Of a stretch of 64,000 nt of DNA, positions 12,729-22,796 are shown one piece after another. The position numbers and the translations under genes are program-made. The number at the start of each line of letters is the position of its first letter. The stretch's first letter is position 1. Below the pieces are notes generated by a model, which saw only the letters and a list, made by a program, of their open reading frames with translations, did not search any database and was not told the origin of the DNA. This stretch comes from Daphnia pulex (taxonomy: Eukaryota > Arthropoda > Branchiopoda > Diplostraca > Daphniidae), in assembly GCF_021134715.1 (NCBI RefSeq), contig NC_060026.1:13445001-13509000 (forward strand). The letters run 5' to 3'.

Positions 12729-12966
12729 CCTGGATAACGCCATTGTTGCATTTGGAGGTGTTAAGGTTTCTGCATTCGCACGCGATAGTGGAGAAATATT
12801 CCTAGACTCCTTCGATGATTCGGTAATCATGGTTAGTTTAAACTCAATAATATTTCTCCAGCAGTTTTTTTCATCGGGATTTTTTTTTCTTGTGTATTCT
12901 CTTTAGATCAACCCGGATATACCTGATGAAAGGGAGCTGAGGGAGTGGCTTAAAGACAATCAGTAA
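12727..12966 (+). pseudogene. carboxy-terminal exons of an unidentified gene fused behind Vps33A
   Basis: Right after the Vps33A stretch a different frame opens: [20 protein letters not shown]...FDDSVIM. It ends at a donor after 12831 and resumes after an acceptor near 12907 as [19 protein letters not shown] and stop at 12964-12966. Two spliced pieces with normal borders suggest the true last exons of some host gene. I do not recognise it. The same fusion is in X copy 2, so the join predates the spread of X. Confidence 0.55.
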
Positions 12967-12991
12967 ACAAATCCTTTTTTACTGATTGTCT
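12954..12991 (+). terminator. perfect 14-bp hairpin over the tail stop codon
   Basis: AGACAATCAGTAAA is followed, after a 10-base loop, by its exact reverse complement. It overlaps the last codons and TAA of the fused tail. Whether it acts on RNA 3' ends is unknown; the type label is only the nearest available. Confidence 0.35.
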
Positions 12992-13968
12992 GAAGATCTT
13001 AATTACTTGACGTCCTTAAACATCGACTGCAGCTAATTGCCTCCATCTTTTTTCTCGAATTGTTGCCTCCATCTGTTTCCCTGAATTGTTGCCTTGCCTC
13101 AAACTTTTTTCCTAAAATATGGCTTCGATCTTGTAACCTGAACTGTTGCCTTTTTACCTCAGCCCTTGTGATGGAGAAATTGGGCCACTGTCTGAGTTTA
13201 ACTCAAGAATTTCGTAAAATGATAAATGATAAAATAATAATAAATTTATTTCGTAAATGATAAAGAAAAAAAATCCAGGAAATTACAATAAACAAAATCT
13301 TACGAAATTCCTACATTTTAATTGTTTTGAAAATATAAGCAAAAGCTTTTAACTGATATCTTGCACGTTAATACCCGAGGGCGAACCTGGAAGGGTCTTG
13401 TTTTTCCTTTTTCCCTACTGATATGAGTCTTCACACACCGTAAATTTGTAAGTGAACCATTAACATTTCAATAGTGAATTTTTTTGTAAATATAGCTTAG
13501 ATATCCCCCATGTTGTGTGAATTTTTACAAATTTCTGTGTGATCTCTAGACACAATCTATAAATTCCTTTATTAAACCCCCTTTTTGCCCATTTTCAGGG
13601 CCAGGAAACAGCGTTTCACGATTTTCAGGCCCATTTCAGAAAATCTTGAAACGCTGTTTCCTGGGCTTGAAAATGGGCAAAAGGGGGTTTAATAAATGAA
13701 TTTTTAGATTGTGTCTAGAGATCACATATAATTTTTAAAAAATTCACACAACATGGTGGATATCTAAGCTATATTTACACAAAAATTCACTATTGAAATA
13801 TTAATGGTTCACTTACAAATTTACGGTGTGTGAAGACTCATATCAGTAGGGAAAAAGGAAAAATAATGGCTTTGGTAGAGTGTGCTTGACGCGCCACCAT
13901 ACGGCATAGGACGCGCATCGCTTCAAGGGGTTTATAGCCGTTCGTAGTCTTTACCCTCTTAGTCTGTG

Positions 13969-16792
13969 ACGCAACTAACTGACAGTTTACGTATTTGCTA
14001 CGTGATAATGGGCCGGATTAATCGACCAAAAACAAAGTTGTGCCTTCTTTTTTTATGGTAAAAATTAATTTATCCCTTTTCTCCCTCTTTATCAAAATAA
14101 ACCCAAGAGCTAAGTGGCAGCCACAGAGTATTGCGATGCACGTCACAGATATCAAACAAATGATTGAATCACGGGGTCCGCATAAATCAACAAACAAAAG
14201 AAATATTCCATGTTGTTGGCTGCCATGTTCTCCAATGTGACAACTAAAATTTATTCTTACGCTATTTTTAATTACATTTAAGTTTGAATCGACGTTTCCA
14301 TTCCTCAAAATTCCTTCAGAATGTCCCATCAGTTTTATTATTATTAGATCGTAAACAAAAACATCATTTAAATTTTATTTCCATGAAGTTCTTCATTTGA
14401 CTCCGAGAGGGCAGCGCTGCTCTTTGAAGTTTTGGCTTTGGCAACACTGCACTGACTGCACGATCCAAACAAGAATAGCTGCCGCCTTCAACCACGACCA
14501 CGCGAGATCTGAGAATGTTTCGAGTCGGGGGGAGCCTTAAAAAAGTAAATCTGCTGCAGTGATTTTCAGTCAAGTAGGATTTGTATTGAAGTTAAGTAAA
14601 ACCTTGGTAATTTCACGACCTAAAGCCGAAAAAACGCAGGAGTTAAAATAAACAGGATATTTGTAAGGTAGAAAATGATACTTGAATCGAGTGCATGACT
14701 GTTTCTGGCATGTTTTTTTTTTTAGATTCCAACGACATTAGACTTTTTTCGACCAAATTTTCTTGTCTTGTTGTAAATTAACTTCTTTGTAGAATGCCAT
14801 TCAAAAATGCCAGGAAGAATACTGCACGAGTGTTTACCAATGTCCCAATGATAGACCAGTATGAGTAAACTTTTCTAACAGATGAGTTAAGAACCATTCT
14901 TTTCACTCTACAGAGAATCTTAGCAATGTAATGTGCTACTAATATTTTATCTATTCCTTGCAAATGCAATTTGTTTTATTGTTCGTTGTCAGAATCAGCA
15001 TAGGTTTGCCTTTTTCAACATGGGAGAGCAGTTCCATTGAGCCTTTGCTGACTTGCAGCCCATTATCATCCTTCAATTTTATTATTTGAGTTGACACAAT
15101 CGAGGCAACCTTATGTTACATGATAAAGGTAAAGCAACACTTGCTTAAATCTTTGTTTTCTGTTTTGCTTTGCATTTTTCTTTAAATATTTCATGCTTGA
15201 TTATTTTATTACTAAAGTTTTGATTTTTTCATTTGATTCGTAGGAGCCGTTTGTGGTGTTCAACGTGCAGTGGATTTGCAGCCAGTTCCGGTTGGTCATA
15301 CTCTTTTTAAATTGCTGCTTCGACACTTCCGGTGGCTTGAAATGGTTTCTGTACACCTTGAAATTTAATCGGAGCACTAATATTGATCAATAGGTGACCC
15401 CCCCCCTCCTCGACAAAGTGTTATCTAATATACGTGTAATAAGTACCTGTCGTCGTCGATAGAAGGAAAAGAGGAGACTTCAAAACTGAGTTCCAGACGA
15501 AACCGTTCCTCCCAAAACTAGTGGCAGGCAAGATACCAAAAGTAAGACCCAGTCATAATTTGGCTGTTTTTGATGATTTATCTAATCTCAAACGAATACC
15601 TTCATGCAGTGGACGATTTATGGAAGCGTGTCTCGCCAGCCAAGAAATTTCCCAAGTTATTGAAAGACATTCATCATTGAAAGACCGATCCGGACCGATC
15701 CATCACCAGAGCCAGTATCACCGACACTGAAGAGGAATCACCCAACGAACGTCATCAAAGTGGAAGCAGAGCTGACAGCAAGTAAGAACCTTTGGTATCT
15801 TTCTCTAACCTTACGAAAATTCCAAGTTCTACTTTGGGTTGTGACTTGTGTTCAAATTGGTTTCATGGCCGTGTCGACATCACGAGAGATATGTCATAGA
15901 CGATCTTAGAGTTTGTGTGTAATATGGGCTGTAAATACTCTGGAACTGTTGTCATTTGCAGTACGATGACTCACAGTGGTCGCGGATGAATTAGCAATCC
16001 TTTAATTAACATGATTTGATTGAATTGAATTGTTGGTTTCTCATTTTGAAATGGCCGTTGCTGTTCTTTGTTGTCATTTTCACACCGAGTGAATAGATGG
16101 CGCGTTTGTCCATTTCATGCGCCACGTTCCGCGGGTTCCGTGAACTTTATTAATTTAAAACTCTGAAGAGGCGATTTTCAACTGCATGTACATCATGCAC
16201 GTGAAACTGAAAAGATTTTGAAACAAATTCCAATCCTCAAACGAATTAGAAGCGAATGAATTTTCTTTAATTTCTTGTCCGTCCTGATGTCCACTCCGCA
16301 TTTTATAAAAATGGCAATCGAAATTGCTTTTTATTTGCCGCGTCCCCACTATTGTAGAGAGAAACGTGCAAATCTTTATGCAATAAAAACAATTTTAGTA
16401 GCATAAACAGTTCAATTTGTGTAGCCAAATTCCCACGCAAAGCGAATTTTTTGGATGAGTGCATAACTGAAATGCGAATTCCCCAGTAAAAAATTTATTT
16501 GAAAATTCTTATCCGTTACCGATATGAATTTGTATTTATTTTTAGTGCGACCAGCATTTTTTAAATCTGGCAATCGAAATTGATTTTAATTTTTCGCGTC
16601 TTCATTTTCGGATACACACTTGAAAATTGGTTTGTGTATTCAGTAAATGTTATAGCATAACACAGTTAATTTTTGTAAAGATGCTCACCCCTTAATGAAT
16701 TAGAAACAAATGCATTTTTTTTATCCCCCCTTACATTATCCGATAAAAGTTTTCGAGTCGATGAGGAGATTTTGGATGTTGAACACTAAACT
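13969..16792. other. long intergenic region with no secure gene
   Basis: The interval holds possible exons only. A 24-codon ATG frame follows a good acceptor at about 14794. A 78-codon open stretch lies around 15497-15730. A Pro/Leu-rich minus-strand frame lies at 14364-14573. None forms a consistent gene or shows a known domain. AT-rich filler dominates after 15900. Confidence 0.45.
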
Positions 16793-19235
16793 TTAAAGAG
16801 ACTCCACAATTTCCTCCTCCAACATGAAACCCGTGAAATGATTATTGTGGTTTTCGTTGTCACTCAGAAACTGACAAGAACATGTCCAGAAATCAATCTG
16901 CACCCAAACTCGATCGCCTTTTTTTAAGTTTAGCGTCGACTGAAGGGTCAGCGGACTCCATTGATTATCGATGGTGTTTGCCTCTTCAACATACCCCAAT
17001 CCGATTTGACCCCCGTTCAAATAAAGAACAACTCCTAAACCAACAAGAGTTGAAGAATTTGAAAATTTGGCCATTCCCGTGAATGAGAAAAAATAAGTTC
17101 CCGGTCGCGGTGCCGTGAATATCCCCGATGTCAAATCAATGCCATTTCCCTCGTTCACCCGCGCCAACTCGAACGGAATCGGAGTTTTCGTTGTGACGAA
17201 CGAAGAATTTCTTTGGACGTAGAAATAGACAGGTGCTGATTTGACATCGGCGTATCCAATCCATTTCTGTAAATCTGCAAATCAAAGAATTAGACAATAA
17301 AAAAAAGGCAGTACAACGAAAACTTGCCGTACCATTCTGATTAGGATAAAAGTCACAGTAAACCATTTCCATCTTCTTCGATCCTTTGACGGAGAAGAAT
17401 CCGCTCAGTTTATGTCCTATTTGTTGTAGATCGTCACATGAGGTTGGCATTTTACCGGTGTCAACTATAGGCCTCGTTCGGGCTGCACAATTATTATTAA
17501 AAAATATATTTTTATTATAATTAAAAACTTAATTTATCATTTTACCATTTAATTGTGTTAAAAAATCAGCAACGACAACATTTGTGCTGTTCAATTCCGT
17601 TCTCGTTGAGTCCAAATTTGTTGTTGCAGTTTCCAAATGACTTAAAGTTGCTGAACAATTTCTTTCGATTACATTATCATAATTTATTATTTAATTAAAT
17701 TTTGATAATACCGCTCAGTTCTTTTCTCAGATTGTCTTCGGTGGCTTTCAGTTTATGATCTAACCGTTGCGAATTTGCTACTTAGTTATAGAAAACAAAA
17801 TTAATTAAATTCAAACGAAATTGCGATTTTTTTAAGAAAAGCAAAAATTCAAAATAATGTCTTTTACCGTTTAATTTGGTCGTCAGTTGACTCAGATCAT
17901 CGACTATGGATTTCGTGTTACTTAATTCGATCCTAGTTACGGTCAATGATGTTTTGGTGGCTTCCAACTCTTTTTCTGTGATTTCCAACTTCTTTTGTAC
18001 CACTGCAAACAAATTCTATTTTGACTTCAGCCATTTGAAATAATTTTTTAAAGAAATTAACTAAATTTGATTTTTGTTATCTCACAAAGTAAAGTCCCGC
18101 AATTGAATACAAAAAAAAATCGCTTAAGAAATAGAAGGATCGTCAGTAATTATAAAAATTACCCGCTAGATTTTCTTCAGTGACTTTTATTTTAGCTGCC
18201 ATCCGTGAATTTGCTTCAAAATCCCTTTTAGTTTCTGAAATCATAAAATGTTTGTTTATTCTTTTTTTTTATCTTAAAAAAAATCTTTTAGTTAAAAAAA
18301 TTGGCATACAATTTGAACTCTTATCGCAATTAATTTTCGTGTGAATTACCTTCCTTAATGGAGATCAGCTCTTTCGCAAATTTAGCTTCAAGATTTGCCA
18401 ATGATTCTAAAAATGTTTGTTAAATTACTAAAATCAGAGCTATTTCATTAGCAAATTGAATTGTGATTATGAATCCGAATGAATCCATTCAAATACCTTT
18501 GAGTTGTACTGGAAATTCACTTTCTTTAGATACACCAACTCCATCAATGAAACAATCATCTTGAAATGCAAAATTAAAGTTAAATTTTTTTTCTGTGAAT
18601 CTAGTTTAAAAAATCAGCCCACCGTCGTTCAATTTTGGCTTAAAAGCAAGTCGCAAATGTTCGAATTCTTTAGGGCTGATGCGCAGTTGAGTCTTGACTC
18701 GATCACAATCTTCCCGTGTCGGACAGATCAAGGTAAACCTGAGTGATAACTGGTTGGCATATGGGAGCCACTCATTAGTCAATGAGAAATCAGCAGATTG
18801 TTCTTTGCTGGTCAGCCTGATACTGTCGAAATCGAAGACTTGCACTTGATCGAGCTCGATCTGTTGACTGAGGAGTTGAGTAAGGTGTTGGGCCACTTTT
18901 TTTCTGAGTTCTGGATTCCAAATTGAAAAAGTGACACTGAGAGTTCCATGGGTGCCCGTTTGATTGTTAATAGAAGCGACATTCAGGTGACGTAACAGAG
19001 CCATCGGCGAGTAGAAATAGATTGTCTTGCTGTTTTTAGTTGTTTGACTGTCGTAAATGTTGATGCAGAGGGACTCATGCTGCACGGAGGAAAGTTTAAT
19101 CGGCAGCGGTTTATCCTGCCGAGTATCAGATGAGGTGGGACCAATTAGAAGATTGGGTGATTCTGAAGAAGCAAAACTTGTCAGACCAAGAATCGACGCA
19201 AGTAGTATCAGTTTCCATGACAACAAAATCCCCAT
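16793..19235 (-). CDS. secreted C1q-domain protein with phase-1 coiled-coil exons
   Basis: Nine coding exons (minus): 18623-19235, 18497-18559, 18350-18406, 18163-18234, 17868-18002, 17712-17780, 17546-17650, 17333-17482 and 16793-17274; 581 residues. All eight introns are phase 1. The signal peptide is MGILLSWKLILLASILGL. Residues 25-205 form an amino domain I do not recognise. Next come short exons rich in Leu/Glu/Lys heptads (coiled coil, for example KKLEITEKELEATK). Then a PTSCDDLQQIGHKLSGFF...VYCDFYPNQN module follows, of the kind that precedes C1q domains in Daphnia. The last exon holds a C1q globular domain (GIFTAPRPGTYFFSFTG, LYLNGG, LKKGDRVWVQ, FTGFMLEE). It probably trimerises through the coil and binds a ligand outside the cell, perhaps in immunity. 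An acceptor directly before the ATG implies a noncoding first exon near 19400. Confidence 0.9.
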
Positions 19236-20233
19236 CTGTAAATGACATTTGAAATTTTTGAAATTTTCGAAATAACATGACATTATTAATAATAACAAGG
19301 ATGATTGGTTTACTAATAATTATGCATACATGTACTATTTAATTTTATTTAATTTTTTACTACCTTTGAAATAGAACTCTGATCTTTCGTTGTGCTTCGG
19401 TGAAGAGCAGCTGAAGTGTGACGGTATGAACTGAAGGTCAGATCTTATGCCAAGAAATTTCGTGATGCGACGGTCTTAAACGAAACTATTTCTTTTTTTG
19501 TCTCGTTCAAGCAGTCTTGTCACGGCCATTCGCCATCGCCTGAGGAAAATGAAAACTCCTGGCAGAAACCTAGCCTACCTTCTCACTGATCATCCCACTA
19601 CCCATCTTTGGAAGGACTGTATTTCCACAACCTTGCAAACAACGTAAAACCGCAAACACAACTGTCAGGGCATTAAAATATTTTATTCGTACGAATCAAC
19701 AACTGACACAAGTTATGCTAAGGAACTATCAATAGAAAAAATAATAACAAGGAAAATTTCATCGTAAGCACAGCAAAGCATTTAAAAACAAATACTGTCC
19801 CATCCTACTGCTGTGTCAATTTCTATTAGGATACTAAGTTAAATTAGGCTATTGCGGCAAACATACAAGGTTACTAAAAAAATTACTGAAATGTTTCCAA
19901 TAATCTGGCCATTAAGAATTAGGGCAACTGATTGGTTACGGCCGAGGCGGATCCGGTGACAGAATTGTTATGCAGACGGTATTCAACACTACATGGCCTC
20001 CTCCTAACGCCGACTGGCCAGATGGTTCCACGCGAAAAATAATACAGCTCTGCCTGGCTTTATTTTGCTTCTTCGATGGAGAAATAAAACAATTGCCAAA
20101 TGGCTGAAATAGTTCTATCAATAATAGGTAAACCGAGAACAAATTTATACAGGATTTGCCATGGCTTCGGTGTCGGTAGTGAGTGAAGCAGCGATGACAC
20201 GATTCATTACCGGCAAGTTAAACACGAAACTTT
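19236..20233. other. 5' region of the C1q gene and an ambiguous minus-strand exon
   Basis: The first noncoding exon of the C1q gene is likely near 19370-19440. A minus-strand frame at 19936 to about 20125, after an acceptor ATTTCAG and followed by an AATAAA-type signal near 19681-19687, could be a last exon (ends ...TILSPDPPRP), but no upstream exon was found. Confidence 0.35.
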
Positions 20234-21154
20234 ATGTCAACGACATTAAACATTTCAAGCCAAGCAATTGTGCAACTATTAATTTCCAATCTTTTAGACG
20301 ACTTAATTTTAGAAGAAAATATAGAAATGCAAGTTCTGCTGTGGATCTTCTCCATCACAAACCAAGATCACATCTGCCGGACGAATTGGCTAGTGGTCGC
20401 TGATTTTTATTCAGTAGGACGAGTTGCAGTAATGGCATGGGATCAAACAATACGCATCATTACAAGGTAACTTATAAATATGATTTCCTTATGCTTCCAG
20501 CGTACCGGTACTTAGCTGCACCAATTATTTAAAATGCTATGTAAAAGTACTTCAAAATCATTTCAACTGTAGTCTGTACTAGAGTTAAACGATCTAGCTG
20601 CCCAGCAAACATCAAATTGTTCTCATACTCTTTCAGTAAATTGAAGTAGTTAAAATGTTTATTTTGATTTAAGTTTTCTAGCTTTGCATATCATCCAATT
20701 GAAGAAATATGAAAGGGCAGTCAAATGAAGCAAAGAAAATGGATAAAAGAAACCTCCAATAGCCAGTCAAGCTTTCAGTGTTAGAACTTTCAAAAATGAA
20801 AAATAAGACATTTCACAATGTGAAATTGGCTAGGTGTGTGAAAACAACAAAGAAAAACGCTCAGATGTTGTTCTGCCCTGTTCTCCATCCTTGGCGGCTT
20901 CGTTCGAACAACGATAAATGAATACGTTAAATAGTGATTTCTTACTTACTTTATCTTTGTACAGATTGGACTTAAAACTCGTCACTGAAACTGAGCTGAG
21001 AACACTGGACCGACAAGATCCCAATGCCCATTATAGAGCCGCCATTCCCAACGAGTTTTTGAGTCGATTTATTCAAAAAAAAAAAAGGAAAAGCACACTA
21101 AACAAGGTGGAGATCTTTAATATAACAGTTGGTGAGCCTGGAATAAAACATTAA
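20234..21154 (+). CDS. two-exon orphan protein, 140 residues
   Basis: Exon 20234-20466 (77 codons plus AG) joins exon 20965-21154 through a normal GT-AG intron and stays in frame. The protein starts MSTTLNISSQAIVQLLISNL. The middle is hydrophobic and helical (EMQVLLWIFSITNQDHICR). The second exon is polar, with ETELRTLDRQDPNAHYR, and ends in a basic run (KKKRKSTLNK) before the stop. No family recognised. An upstream ATG at 20161 in a better context is in another frame, so the true start is uncertain. The basic run could be a nuclear signal, but that is a guess. Confidence 0.35.
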
Positions 21155-21861
21155 TTTCTGCTTAATTAATTAATCTATAAATAGGCGACCATCGAAATTC
21201 CCCGGGCTGTTTCCTCAATATGGAGTTATGGAAACACATTACAGATTCGAGGCTTTCTGTATTCTCTCCAATAATAAAAAAAAACTATGAGAATTATATC
21301 TTCTCCAGCTAGATAATTTGACTGCTTAGGACCACGAGCGTTAAGATGTAAATGGGAATTTTAATTTATTGGGTGTGTTTAGTCTGTTTATTTATTTGCG
21401 TACACAGTAGTATTTTTGTAGATAATATTCCTGCCCCTTTAATTACGCCTTAATAAAGGAAACGACGATGTCTTTCATGATATCCAGTGTTTAACAACAG
21501 GATCGGCCCTAGACGAAATTTACACACCCGTTCCTTCTCCCTCACACAGACAGAGTATTGCAAGTCGTGCTTTCTCGGTAAGTAATTGGATATGCATAGT
21601 GTAAGATTCTTTTGTATATTGTTTTAAATTTCTCGTTCAAACTTACAGGACCAATAACCGGGGTTTTAAGCTGAAAGCAACCTTCCGCTAGTCGTTCGTT
21701 ACGTTCAGTCGTTAACGGATGCTAAAGACTCTGTCGGCTGTCACTAGGTATCACTAGGTGGCTACAAAAATTGTGTCCACCAGGTGGCAGAGTGTCTAAT
21801 CACGAGTGACGAAATTTTCGCCATTTGTTTCCGGTGCAGTTGGTGAGCTTGTGTTAGAGAA
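21155..21861. other. spacer, possible promoter region
   Basis: No gene seen. A doubled TATCACTAGGT motif occurs near 21740-21765, just before the possible first exon at 21862. Confidence 0.35.
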
Positions 21862-22796
21862 ATGGATGCCGTCGCCGTGCGACGATCAAGTATCACTGTT
21901 TTTTATTACGCCGGCTTGCGTGATCTAAGGAGTGGCCATCCAGAGATGAATGTAAATTCGTTGCCTAGTGTTATTTTTGGTAATTTATTATTGAATAATG
22001 AATATTTTATAGTGAAATGTGTGATTCATTTTATTGTTTAGCTTACAGTAGCCATTGCACTCCACCATTACACTCAACATGTGGTCAAGATAAACGTTTG
22101 TCTGCAATGATTAGCCACTTCCGTTTATCAAAGGGGTATCAAAAGGGAAACGAATGAAAATAGAAAATCTGAAAAGGTAAATGTGTTGTAAGTGCGTCAT
22201 TCTGTGTGTTATTTCTCTTAGGTCTCACATTTTACCCAAATATCTGTCTTCGATAAAATTTAGATTGTTAACATTTAAATAAGAGTTAATTCTTTGAGGA
22301 GAAAACAAGCTATTCATCTATGTTGCTGCTTGTTCTAAGTAATCAGAGGTTTTTCATGACAAATTGTATGAGTATTGCATTGAATTTAAGTTTATTTTGT
22401 CAAACTAGAATAAAAATTTGGCTTGAATTTTTTTTATTTTAGTAAAATCTTTTAACGCGATAGGCATTTTAATAATAGTTTGATTGTCACTTAATTTTTA
22501 CCATTAAATAATTTTTCTATGACAAATTCTCTTCATATTTGTTGTGTACGTTTATTGTAAAGTTTATACTAATTCCTGTTGTTTCTCCTTTTAATAGGTC
22601 ATGATCAGATCTATGGAAAATATTCTAGAGAATGAAAATATTCTGTCTAGGGAATTACGCCTCAAAAGAAAGAACTGCGGTTGCAATCTTCAACAATCTT
22701 GCGTAACAATAGAATATCGCGTGAGTGTCAAGTTTTTTTTATTTTATTTTTCTGCTTGTGATTTTTGTTTCTAATTTTACTTAGTCTTGATAAGCT
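21862..22796 (+). CDS. tentative small orphan gene
   Basis: Three pieces fit in phase: ATG exon 21862-21951 (30 codons, MDAVAVRRSSITVFYYAG...), exon 22598-22720 (41 codons, VMIRSMENILENENILSREL...) and an acceptor near 22786 followed at once by TCT TGA. Donors GTAAAT and GTGAGT and acceptors AATAG and CTTAG are normal. That gives about 72 residues with no recognised domain. A noncoding transcript or chance splice signals would explain it equally well. Confidence 0.25.

Larger units (their letters stand above)
10289..13400 (+). mobile_element. element X, copy 1: Helitron-like, gene-carrying insertion
   Basis: The segment begins TCCCTGAGGGTAGTAC and ends GAACCTGGAAGGGTCTTG. The same two ends bound a second copy on the other strand at 59551-61920. 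The uninterrupted sequence is legible in the mirror arm of the foldback (CCATTA followed by TTTTTCC, minus strand near 13855-13870), so insertion was exactly between A and T with no target duplication. TC at the 5' end, insertion between A and T, and captured host exons are Helitron traits. The 3' terminus CTTG departs from the usual CTRR and its subterminal hairpin is imperfect. No Rep/helicase is seen, so it is non-autonomous. A perfect 8-bp stem with 2-base loop sits just inside the 5' end (10297-10314). It carries Vps33A exons plus another gene's last exons. Confidence 0.65.
10174..13968. mobile_element. foldback DNA element (P-superfamily/Galileo-like?), split by element X
   Basis: The ends are long inverted repeats beginning CACAGACTAAGAGGGTAAAG. 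The outer left arm is 10174-10288; the right part is 13401-13968 and is itself a hairpin with its centre near 13637. Removing 10289-13400 restores one symmetrical foldback of about 683 bp with arms of about 340 bp. Direct 7-bp duplications ACGCAAC flank it (10167-10173 and 13969-13975). A 7-bp duplication, CA-starting ends and very long arms recall Galileo-type foldbacks of the P superfamily, but no transposase is present, so the superfamily is an inference. The arms differ at scattered sites and by an indel, so the element is not brand new. Confidence 0.7.

Noticed and set aside
12601-12906. Continuous 101-codon frame across the Vps33A intron and fused tail
   Set aside because: It reads the Vps33A exon out of frame; the Vps33A frame and separate tail explain the region better.
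14794-14868. Possible exon MPFKNARKNTARVFTNVPMI...
   Set aside because: Good acceptor, but it stops after 24 codons and has no neighbours.
15497-15730. 78-codon open stretch on the plus strand
   Set aside because: No recognised domain, no clear donor or acceptor chain.
19936-20142. Minus-strand frame with upstream acceptor and downstream AATAAA
   Set aside because: Only one candidate exon; kept as an ambiguous note, not a gene.
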